From Paraconexibacter algicola (GTDB lineage Bacteria; Actinomycetota; Thermoleophilia; Solirubrobacterales; Solirubrobacteraceae): DNA of 64,000 bases. The DNA is taken from positions 1-64,000 of the forward strand of contig NZ_PYYB01000003.1 of assembly GCF_003044185.1 (NCBI RefSeq), written 5' to 3'. The notes under the pieces were generated by a model. The model ran no database searches. It worked only from the letters and a program-made list of their open reading frames with translations, and was not told the DNA's origin. Positions 49,087-56,231 of this stretch are shown here, in pieces (position 1 is the first letter of the stretch; the number at the start of each line of letters is the position of its first letter). Both the position numbers and the translations under genes were made by a program.

Positions 49087-50223
49087 ATGCGCCTGCTCCA
49101 CACCGCCGACTGGCACCTCGGCCGGACCTTCCACGGGGACCCGCTCCTCGACGCCCAGGCGCGGGCGATCGACACGCTCGTGGACGTGGCGCGGGACGCC
49201 TCGATCGACGCCGTCGTCGTCGCCGGGGACGTGTACGACCGCGCGCTCCCGCCCGTCGACGCGGTCCGGCTCGCCGACGAGGCGCTCGCCCGGCTGAGCG
49301 AGCTGTGCCCGGTCGTCGTCATCAGCGGCAACCACGACTCGGTCGACCGGCTCGGCTTCGCGGCCCGGATCCTCGAGCGCGGCGGCGTGCACGTCCGCAC
49401 CCGCGTCGACGACGTGGCGACCCCGATCCCGGTCGCCGACGGGCTCCTCTACGCGCTCCCCTACCTCGAGCCCGACCTGACCGCCACCGTGCTCGGCGCG
49501 CCCGCGCGCACGCACGAGGCGGTGCTGCGCGCGGCGATGGACCGGGTGCGCGCCGACCTCGCCGCGCGCGGACCGGCCCCGCGCCCGACCGCGGTGACCG
49601 CGCACGCCTTCGTCTCCGGCGCGGACGCGTCGCCCAGCGAGCGGGACCTCGCGGTCGGGGGCAGCGCCTGCGTGCCGGCCGGCACGTTTGCCGGGATCGA
49701 CTACGTCGCCCTCGGCCACCTCCACGCGCCCCAGACCGCCGGGCCGGCGGGACGCTACGCGGGCTCCCTGGTGCCGTTCTCGTTCCCCGAGGCCACCCGG
49801 CCGAAGTCCTGCGCGGTCGTCGAGGTGCTGCCGCTGGGCACCACCTGCGACCTCGTGCCGCTGCCCGTCTGGCGGCCCCTGGCCAGCCTCCGCGGGACGC
49901 TCGAGGAGCTGCTGCGCGACGCGGCGCTCGCGGTGCACGAGCCCGCCTGGGTCCACGCGACCCTCACCGACGCGGTCACCCCGCGCGACGCGATGGCCCG
50001 GCTGCGGGCCCGCTTCCCGCACGCGGTCGCGCTGGCCTTCGAGCCCGTCGGGGCCGCGCCGCGTCCCGAGGGCTCCTACGCGGCCCGCCTGGAGGGCCTC
50101 GACGACCGCGAGCTCGTCGCGCGGTTCGTCACCGACGTCCGCGGGGTCGCGCCGACCGCGGAGGAGGCGCGCGTGCTGGACGAGGCGTTCGTCGCGCACC
50201 GGACCGAGCAGGTCGCGGCGTAG
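49087..50223 (+). CDS. sbcD: exonuclease SbcD (Mre11-like)
   Basis: 378 residues from ATG 49087 (MRLLHTADWHLGRTFHG). It is the metallophosphoesterase subunit of the SbcCD complex, which opens hairpins and double-strand ends. Motifs: HTADWHLG, VVVAGDVYDRALPP, VVVISGNHDSVDRLG, VTAHAFVSG and DYVALGHLHAPQ. The frame is open further upstream, but only from here does it match the family. sbcC follows with a one-base overlap. Confidence 0.94.
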   Translation: MRLLHTADWHLGRTFHGDPLLDAQARAIDTLVDVARDASIDAVVVAGDVYDRALPPVDAVRLADEALARLSELCPVVVISGNHDSVDRLGFAARILERGGVHVRTRVDDVATPIPVADGLLYALPYLEPDLTATVLGAPARTHEAVLRAAMDRVRADLAARGPAPRPTAVTAHAFVSGADASPSERDLAVGGSACVPAGTFAGIDYVALGHLHAPQTAGPAGRYAGSLVPFSFPEATRPKSCAVVEVLPLGTTCDLVPLPVWRPLASLRGTLEELLRDAALAVHEPAWVHATLTDAVTPRDAMARLRARFPHAVALAFEPVGAAPRPEGSYAARLEGLDDRELVARFVTDVRGVAPTAEEARVLDEAFVAHRTEQVAA

Positions 50224-53200
50224 TGCGGCTGCACCGGCTCGAGCTGCGGGCCTTCCTGGCCTTCCCCGCGCGCGAGGTCGTCGACTTCGACGCGCTCAAC
50301 GAGGCCGGCCTCTTCCTGCTGACCGGGCGGACCGGGGCCGGGAAGACCGCGATCCTCGACGCGATCTGCTTCGCCCTCTACGGCCAGGTGCCCGGCACGC
50401 GCGGGATCCGGCGGCTGCGCTCCGACCACGCCGAGCTGGACGAGCCGACCGAGGTCGTGCTGGAGCTCACGGTGCGCGGTCGGCGGCTGCGGGTGACGCG
50501 CCGCCCGGAGCAGGAGCGGCGCGCGCTGCGCGGCGGTGGGCGCACGCTCGCCAAGGCGGAGGTCCGGCTGGAGGCCGTGGAACCCGATGGGTCCGTGACA
50601 CTGCTGGCGAACCGTCACGAGGAGGTCGGGCAGGAGCTGCAGGACGCGCTCGGCATGACGCGCGACCAGTTCTGCCAGGTCGTGCTGCTGCCGCAGGGCG
50701 GCTTCCAGCGGTTCCTGCACGCCCCCACCAAGGAGCGGGAGCCGCTGCTGCGCGAGCTGTTCGACGTCGCCCGGTTCGGGGACCTGGAGCGCTGGCTCGA
50801 CGGGCGCCGCGTCGACGCGGTGCGCGCGGCGGAGCAGGCGGTCCGCGCGATCCGCGACGTGGTGAGCGCGGCGGCGCACGTCGTCGCGACCGCCCCGGAG
50901 GGCACGCTCGCCGCACCGCCCCTCGACGCGGAGCGCGACCCGGCGGCCGCGGAGGGATGGCTCTCCGAGCAGGCCGTCGTCGCGGAGGCGCAGGCGACCA
51001 CCGCGACCGAGGCGCTCGCGCAGGCCGTCGCGGCCCGTGAGGCGGCCGAGCAGGCCCACGCCACTGCCCGGGACCTGCACGAGCGTCAGGCGCAGGCGCG
51101 CGCCGCCGCCGAGGCACTCGCCGCCTGGGAGGCGCGGGCCGACGCGCGGGACGCTGCGCGCGCCCGCCGCGACGCGGCCCGGGCGGCGGCGCCCGCCCAG
51201 GCACTCGTCGCCGCCTGGGAGGACCGGACCGCCCGCGCCTCCGCGGCCGGGCAGGAGGCCCGGGACGCGCTCGCCGCCGCGCGCGGCGCCGACGTCCCCC
51301 TCCCCGCCCTGGACGACCTCGCCACGGTGGCCCCGGCGCTCGGAGCGCTCGCGGACCGGCTGCGGACCGACGCGGGCGGCGCGTCCGCCCTGCTGCCGAT
51401 CGAGGAGCAGGTCGAGTCCGAGCGGCTCGCGGTCGACGCCCTGCGCCGTCGTGCGGACGCGCTGGCGCGGGAGCGCACCGCCGACGAGGAGCGCCTGCGC
51501 ACGGCGCGCGCGGCGGTCGCGGACCTCGAGGCGCGCGACCGTGACGCCCAGACGGCCGGTGACCGGCTCGACGCGCTCCGCGAGACCGCGGGGACCGCGG
51601 AGGTGCGCTCGCGGGACGCCGCGCGCCGCGACGCGCTCGAGGAGCAGGTCCGGACCGCGGAGCTCGCCCACACCGACGCGCGCGAACGGGCCGTGGCGGC
51701 CCGCGAGGCACACCAGACCCTGCTGCGCCAGCACCTCGACGGCATGGCCGCCGTGCTCGCCGCCCGCCTGCGCGACGGCGAGCCGTGCGCGGTGTGCGGG
51801 GCGACCGAGCACCCGGTCCCCGCACACGACCACGCGTCCGTGGACGCCGACGCGGTCGAGGCGGCCGCGCGGCACGCCGACGAGCTGACCGCGGTGCGCG
51901 ACCGTCGCGCGGAGGAGCTCGCGACGATCCGCGCCGACCTCGCCGCCGCGACGGGGGCCGCGGGCGCCGCGCCGCTGCCGGAGCTCCGGGCCGCGGCGGA
52001 GACGGCCGCGCAGGCGGTGGCGGAGGCGACCGCGACCGCGGCGCAGGCGGGTGCCGTGGCCGAGCAGCTCGGCGAGCGCCGCACGGCGGTCGCGGCGCTC
52101 GAGGAGCGGATCCGTGCCGCGGCGCTCGAGCACGCGGCCCTGACGGCCGACGCCGACGCCCGCGGCGCGGCACTCGAGACCGACCTCGCACGGGTCCGTG
52201 CCGCCCGTGCCGGGGCACCGTCCCTGACCGCTCGCGTCGCGTCGCTGACGCAGGCCGCGACCACCGCCGACGAGGCCGCGAGCGCGGTCGCTGCCGCGGT
52301 CCGCGCCACCGGCGAGGCACAGGACGCCCAGGACGCGGCGGCGGACGCGGCGGGCGCTGCGGGCTTCGACGACCTCCCCGCGCTGCGGGCGGCCCTCCTG
52401 TCCACCGCCGAGCTGGCGGAGCTCGACGCGCGCATCGAGACGTACGACACCGGGCTGGTGGAGCGGCGCGCGGCCGCCCGGCGGCCCGAGCTCGTCGCGG
52501 CACTCGCGCAGCCGCCCGCGGCGGTCGAGGCATCCGCGGCCGCATGGCGGGCCGCGAAGGCGGCGGAGGGCGACGCGCTCGCACTGCGCGAGGCGGCGGT
52601 GAGCCGTCGCGGCCAGCTGCGCGGCCTGGCCCAGCGGCTGACCGCGGCGATCGAGCACAGCCGGCCGCTGCTGGAGCAGCGCGCGCTGCTGACCGACCTC
52701 GCGGAGCTCGCGACCGGGCGCGGCGCCGCGAACCGGCTGAACATGAGCCTCAGCGTGTACGTGCTCGCCGCACGGCTCGAGGAGGTCGCGGCCGCCGCGA
52801 CCGACCGGCTGCTGGAGATGACCGATGGCCGCTACGCCCTGGAGCACGCCGACGACACCGCCAAGGGACGGTCGCTCGGCGGCCTCGACCTCGTCGTGAT
52901 CGACCACTGGAACGGCACGACGCGGTCCCCGTCGACGCTGTCGGGCGGCGAGACGTTCATGGCCTCGCTGGCCCTGGCGCTGGGCCTCGCGGACGTGATC
53001 GCCGCCCAGACCGGCGGCGTGCGGCTCGAGACGCTGTTCGTCGACGAGGGCTTCGGCTCGCTCGACGACGAGGGCACGCTCGACGGCGTGCTCGAGGCGC
53101 TCGACGCGCTGCGCGAGGGCGGCCGGACCGTCGGCGTCGTCTCCCACGTCGGGGAGCTGCGTCAGCGGATCCCGACGCAGCTGCGCGTCGAGCGCGGGCG

Positions 53201-53243
53201 CAACGGATCACGGGTCCGCGCCGCGACGACCCTGCCGGCCTGA
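50223..53243 (+). CDS. sbcC: exonuclease SbcC (Rad50-like ATPase)
   Basis: 1006 residues from GTG 50223, which overlaps the sbcD stop by one base. Head parts: TGRTGAGKTAILDAICFAL (Walker A), LPQGGFQRFLHAPTKERE, TLSGGETFMASLALALGLAD (signature) and ETLFVDEGFGSLDDEGTLDG (Walker B). Long Ala-rich coiled coils flank a zinc hook with CAVCGATEHP near residue 522. Complete. It partners SbcD. Confidence 0.95.
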   Translation: MRLHRLELRAFLAFPAREVVDFDALNEAGLFLLTGRTGAGKTAILDAICFALYGQVPGTRGIRRLRSDHAELDEPTEVVLELTVRGRRLRVTRRPEQERRALRGGGRTLAKAEVRLEAVEPDGSVTLLANRHEEVGQELQDALGMTRDQFCQVVLLPQGGFQRFLHAPTKEREPLLRELFDVARFGDLERWLDGRRVDAVRAAEQAVRAIRDVVSAAAHVVATAPEGTLAAPPLDAERDPAAAEGWLSEQAVVAEAQATTATEALAQAVAAREAAEQAHATARDLHERQAQARAAAEALAAWEARADARDAARARRDAARAAAPAQALVAAWEDRTARASAAGQEARDALAAARGADVPLPALDDLATVAPALGALADRLRTDAGGASALLPIEEQVESERLAVDALRRRADALARERTADEERLRTARAAVADLEARDRDAQTAGDRLDALRETAGTAEVRSRDAARRDALEEQVRTAELAHTDARERAVAAREAHQTLLRQHLDGMAAVLAARLRDGEPCAVCGATEHPVPAHDHASVDADAVEAAARHADELTAVRDRRAEELATIRADLAAATGAAGAAPLPELRAAAETAAQAVAEATATAAQAGAVAEQLGERRTAVAALEERIRAAALEHAALTADADARGAALETDLARVRAARAGAPSLTARVASLTQAATTADEAASAVAAAVRATGEAQDAQDAAADAAGAAGFDDLPALRAALLSTAELAELDARIETYDTGLVERRAAARRPELVAALAQPPAAVEASAAAWRAAKAAEGDALALREAAVSRRGQLRGLAQRLTAAIEHSRPLLEQRALLTDLAELATGRGAANRLNMSLSVYVLAARLEEVAAAATDRLLEMTDGRYALEHADDTAKGRSLGGLDLVVIDHWNGTTRSPSTLSGGETFMASLALALGLADVIAAQTGGVRLETLFVDEGFGSLDDEGTLDGVLEALDALREGGRTVGVVSHVGELRQRIPTQLRVERGRNGSRVRAATTLPA

Positions 53244-53271
53244 CCTCGGCCCGTCGCGAGCGAGAACCCGG

Positions 53272-53323
53272 GCCGGACTGTCCATCTCCGGCCCCTCTGG
53301 GGGCGGGAGATGGACAGTCCGGC
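53272..53323. terminator. long hairpin between convergent genes
   Basis: Perfect 18-bp arms (53272-53289 and 53306-53323) enclose GCCCC-TCT-GGGGGC, and outer GAACCC/GGGTTC at 53264-53269 and 53327-53332 extend it. It touches the stop codon of the minus gene at 53324 and lies 28 bases after the sbcC stop, so it could stop both transcripts. No T tract. Confidence 0.7.
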
Positions 53324-54280
53324 TCAGGGTTCGCGGGCGGCGCGGGCGGCGTCCCGCGCCGCGGCGGCGGTCGCCTGGGCCGCGGCCAGTTCGTCCTCCG
53401 CGGTGACCAGGGCCGCGGCGGCGCGGTCGCGTCGGGAACGCGCACGCTCGAGCGCCCGGTCGGCGTCCCGCTGCGCCCGCTCCGCGCCCCGGAGCGCGGC
53501 CGCCGCCTCACGCGCCGCCTCCGCCTCACGCGCCGCCGCCGCCTCACGCGCGGCCGCCGCCTCACGCGCCGCCGCCGCCTCACGCGCCGCCTCCTCACGC
53601 GCGGCCGCCGCCTTGCGCGCGGCCGCCGCCTGGCCTGCCGCTTCAGCCTCACCCGCCGCCTGACCCTCGCGCGCGGCCGCCGCTCCACGCGGCGCCGCCC
53701 CACGCCCGGTCCGGGCCGCCCGACCGGTCCCACCCGACGCGACCGCTGTCCCGCCGGCGTCCGCGGTCGCCGCCACGCTGCTGCGCGCCGCCGGGCGCGC
53801 CGGCGCGGCGCTCGCGCCGACCCCGGCCGCGATGCCGGAGTACCGCAGCTCGCGGACGAGCCGGCCGGCCAGGACCGTCTCGCGCGCCGCGGGGTCGACC
53901 GCGGCGGCCTGGAACGTCTCGCGCACGCGGTCGACGACCCCGGGACCGACCTCCAGGGCGGTCGCGCGCTCCCCCAGCACGGCGAGGGCGGACCGCAGCT
54001 CGCGCGTCGCCGTCCGGGTCGCGGCGCGGTCCCCGGTCCCGGCCAGCAGCGCGTCCTGCGCGGCGATCAGGCCGTCGCCGGCCGCGACGAGGTCCCGGAC
54101 GGCGTCGCGCGCGGTGCGGACGAGCCGGTTGACCGCCCACGCCGCGACCGTCGGCTTGCGCAGCGCGGCCACCGCGACAGCCTCGTCACGGCGCCCCTCC
54201 GCGCGCAGCGCCTTGACGGCCGCGGCGCGCTCCGCCACGAACGCGTCGAGCGGCAGCGCGTAGAGGCCGTCGGCGTCCAC
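53324..54280 (-). CDS. hypothetical protein with Ala/Arg/Glu repeat coiled coil
   Basis: 318 residues. The N-terminal domain (1-150) is LYALPLDAFVAERAAAVKAL, EAVAVAALRKPTVAAWAVNR and VAAGDGLIAAQDAL, a block found in related Thermoleophilia proteins from memory. Residues 205-315 are a highly charged helix with repeats of AAAREA. I cannot assign function. It begins 1 base after the gene at 54282 ends its message partner; the pair probably share a transcript. Confidence 0.6.
   Translation of the reverse strand: MDADGLYALPLDAFVAERAAAVKALRAEGRRDEAVAVAALRKPTVAAWAVNRLVRTARDAVRDLVAAGDGLIAAQDALLAGTGDRAATRTATRELRSALAVLGERATALEVGPGVVDRVRETFQAAAVDPAARETVLAGRLVRELRYSGIAAGVGASAAPARPAARSSVAATADAGGTAVASGGTGRAARTGRGAAPRGAAAAREGQAAGEAEAAGQAAAARKAAAAREEAAREAAAAREAAAAREAAAAREAEAAREAAAALRGAERAQRDADRALERARSRRDRAAAALVTAEDELAAAQATAAAARDAARAAREP
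53504..53593 (-). repeat. five 18-base tandem repeats inside the coding sequence
   Basis: Near-identical 18-base units beginning CGCCTCACGCGC encode repeats of the six residues AAAREA/EAAREA on the minus strand. Copy-number change by whole units would keep the frame and only alter the helix length. Confidence 0.8.
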
Positions 54281-54281
54281 G

Positions 54282-54578
54282 TCACCAGACGTAGCCGTTG
54301 AGGACCTCGAGCATCTCGTCGCGCGACACCGGCCCGAAGCGCACGATCCACGCGTCGACCCCGTCCTGGCGGAGCGACACCGTCACCCCGGCGTCGCGGA
54401 GCTGGCGGTCGATGACCTCGGCGCGGCGGAAGCCCGCCGCGCCGTGGAAGAGCACGTCGATGCCAAAGCGGTCGACCTCGACCGGCCAGATCGAGATGCG
54501 GTCCGGTCGCGTCGGACCGGGGAGCTGCGGGCCGCGGGGCTCGCGCTCGGGCGGGACGTGGCGGTAGATGCCCGGCAC
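54282..54578 (-). CDS. small hypothetical protein
   Basis: 98 residues from GTG 54578 (VPGIYRHVPPEREPRGPQL). Strand-rich middle (ISIWPVEVDRFGIDVLFHGA, GVTVSLRQDGVDAWIVRFGP) and a C-terminal MLEVLNGYVW. No TM helix. Family not recognised. It ends 1 base before the ATG of the 318-residue protein, so translation is probably coupled. Confidence 0.6.
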   Translation of the reverse strand: MPGIYRHVPPEREPRGPQLPGPTRPDRISIWPVEVDRFGIDVLFHGAAGFRRAEVIDRQLRDAGVTVSLRQDGVDAWIVRFGPVSRDEMLEVLNGYVW

Positions 54579-54591
54579 GTCCCAGAGACTA

Positions 54592-54608
54592 CGGCCCGCG
54601 TCGGGCCG
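54592..54608 (-). terminator. short hairpin after the DivIVA-like gene
   Basis: CGGCCCG (54592-54598) and CGGGCCG (54602-54608) with a 3-base loop, just after the stop of the gene at 54614 and before the GTG of the next gene. It may be a weak terminator. Confidence 0.4.
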
Positions 54609-54613
54609 CGGTC

Positions 54614-55084
54614 TCAGGCGGCCTCGTCGTCGAGCTCCTCGCTCTTGCCCTGCAGCCGCTCGCGGCCACGCTGGACGGCCCCGATGAACTTCGAGAGGTT
54701 CACCTCGAGCGTGTTGAGGATCTCGTCCGCGTAGTCCTCGGCGCCCAGGCGGATCTCCCGTTCGCGGGCGCGCGCGTCCTCGATGATGTCCTCGGCGGCG
54801 CGCTCGGCCTGCTTGGTGATCTCCTCCTCGGAGACCAGCCGCTCGCCGCGCTCCCGGGCCTCCTTCACGAGGCGTTCGGCCTCGCGCTTGGCCTCGGCCA
54901 GCATCTCCTGGCGCTCCTTGACGATCCAACGCGCCTGCTTGATCTCCTCGGGGATCGTCGCGCGCATCTGATCGAGGATGTCGTAGATCTCCTCCTTGTC
55001 CACCCGGACCTGATCGGTCATGGGCACGCCCTTGGCGTTGTGGACGAGATCGTCGAGCTTGTCGATGAGGACCAGGACGTCCAT
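54614..55084 (-). CDS. DivIVA/SepIVA-like coiled-coil protein
   Basis: 156 residues, almost entirely charged coiled coil (EEIYDILDQMRATIPEEIKQ, AEAKREAERLVKEARERGER, QAERAAEDIIEDARAREREI). The MDVLVLIDKLDDLVHNAKGV start matches short DivIVA/SepIVA-like proteins of actinobacteria that mark growth poles or the divisome. ATP-synthase b-like coils look similar but a TM helix is missing. A GAAGGG ribosome site precedes the ATG. A TAGACT -10-like hexamer lies about 55 bases upstream. Confidence 0.75.
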   Translation of the reverse strand: MDVLVLIDKLDDLVHNAKGVPMTDQVRVDKEEIYDILDQMRATIPEEIKQARWIVKERQEMLAEAKREAERLVKEARERGERLVSEEEITKQAERAAEDIIEDARAREREIRLGAEDYADEILNTLEVNLSKFIGAVQRGRERLQGKSEELDDEAA

Positions 55085-55148
55085 AGCAACCCTTCAGTTC
55101 GCCGCGTGGCAGGGGGTTCCTGCCCACGCGCCGTCGAGTCTAGACATG

Positions 55149-55175
55149 TCGCGCCGCAAATCGTTCGCGCCGCAA
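55149..55175. repeat. 11-base direct repeat in the coaD/DivIVA-like gap
   Basis: TCGCGCCGCAA at 55149-55159 and 55165-55175, spaced 16 bases. It lies near the coaD stop and upstream of the DivIVA-like promoter candidate, so it could be an operator. Weak evidence. Confidence 0.35.
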
Positions 55176-55179
55176 CGAT

Positions 55180-55689
55180 TCACCCGCGGGACAGCTCTTC
55201 CAGCAGCCGCGCCTTGACGTGCTCGGGGACGAGCCCGTCGATGTTGCCGTTGAAGGTCGCGAGCTCCTTCACGCCGCTGGAGCTGAGGAACGAGTACTGC
55301 GGGCTGGCCATCAGGTAGAAGCTCTCGATCTCCGGAGCCTGACGGCGGTTCAGCTGGTTCATCTCGAACTCGTACTCGAAGTCGGAGATGGCGCGCAGGC
55401 CCTTCACGATCGTCTGCGCCCCGACCTGGCGGGCGAAGTCGACGATCAGCGTGTTGAACGGCAGCGGGCGCACGTTCTGCAGGCCGAGGTCGGCGGTCGC
55501 GCGCTCGATGAACGCGGTCCGCTCCTCGAGCGAGAACAGCGTCCGGCTCTTGCGGACCGAGTTGTTCACGATCGCGACGATCACCTCGTCGAACAGGCCG
55601 GCGGCCCGGGAGATGACGTCGAGGTGGCCGTTGGTGATCGGGTCGTAGCTGCCGGGGCAGACGGCGATCTTCTTCGCGGGCGGAGTCAT
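55180..55689 (-). CDS. coaD: phosphopantetheine adenylyltransferase
   Basis: 169 residues from ATG 55689, overlapping the rsmD stop by ATGA. It makes dephospho-CoA. Motifs: VCPGSYDPITNGHLDVISRA (TxGH nucleotidyltransferase site), VGAQTIVKGLRAISDFEYEF and SFLSSSGVKELATFNGNIDG. Length is normal. Upstream partner rsmD is the usual neighbour. Confidence 0.95.
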   Translation of the reverse strand: MTPPAKKIAVCPGSYDPITNGHLDVISRAAGLFDEVIVAIVNNSVRKSRTLFSLEERTAFIERATADLGLQNVRPLPFNTLIVDFARQVGAQTIVKGLRAISDFEYEFEMNQLNRRQAPEIESFYLMASPQYSFLSSSGVKELATFNGNIDGLVPEHVKARLLEELSRG

Positions 55690-56231
55690 GTGGTGGCGCT
55701 GTGGATGCGGATGAGGGTGTCGCCGTAGCGGCGGTCCAGCACGCACGGCAGTCCGAGCTCCAGCGGGGCCCGCCGGTCCATCTCGGCCACGACGCGCGCG
55801 CCGGGAGCGAGGAGGCCGGTGAGGCCGTCGGTGAGCTCGTCCCCGAGCGCCGGCGCCAGCCGGTACGGAGGGTCGAGAAAGACGAGACTGTAGTGGTCCC
55901 CCCTCTCCCGTGCGGTTCGCAGCGCCGCACGGGCGTCGCCGCCGCGGACCTGCGCCGCTGGCGCCGGGACGCTCAGGTCCGCGAGGTTGCGGCGCAGGAC
56001 GGCGAGCGCGCGCCGGTCCTGCTCGACGAACAGGGCGCGGGCCGCCCCGCGCGACAGCGCCTCGATCCCCAGCGCCCCGGTGCCCGCGAACAGGTCGAGG
56101 ACGACGGCGCCGTCGAGCGGGCCGAGCGCGCTGAACACCGCCTCCCGTACCCGGTCGGACGTCGGTCGGGTGCCGTCGCCCCGGGGGGCGTGCAGGCGGC
56201 GGCCCCCGTAGATGCCGGCGACGACCCTCAT
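55686..56231 (-). CDS. rsmD: 16S rRNA (guanine966-N2)-methyltransferase
   Basis: 181 residues from the ATG at 56231, overlapping the recG stop by ATGA. Motifs: VVAGIYGGRRLHAPRGDGTR, TSDRVREAVFSALG, VLDLFAGTGALGIEALSRGA (SAM motif) and VFLDPPYRL (catalytic NPPY-type site, here DPPY). Complete and conserved next to coaD. Confidence 0.92.
   Translation of the reverse strand: MRVVAGIYGGRRLHAPRGDGTRPTSDRVREAVFSALGPLDGAVVLDLFAGTGALGIEALSRGAARALFVEQDRRALAVLRRNLADLSVPAPAAQVRGGDARAALRTARERGDHYSLVFLDPPYRLAPALGDELTDGLTGLLAPGARVVAEMDRRAPLELGLPCVLDRRYGDTLIRIHSATT

Noticed and set aside
50076-53147. Minus-strand open frame of over 1000 codons opposite sbcC
   Set aside because: Antisense shadow of a complete sbcC with Walker A, zinc hook and signature motifs.
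53504-53593. CRISPR-like array
   Set aside because: Units are 18 bases with no spacers and code for a repeated peptide in frame.
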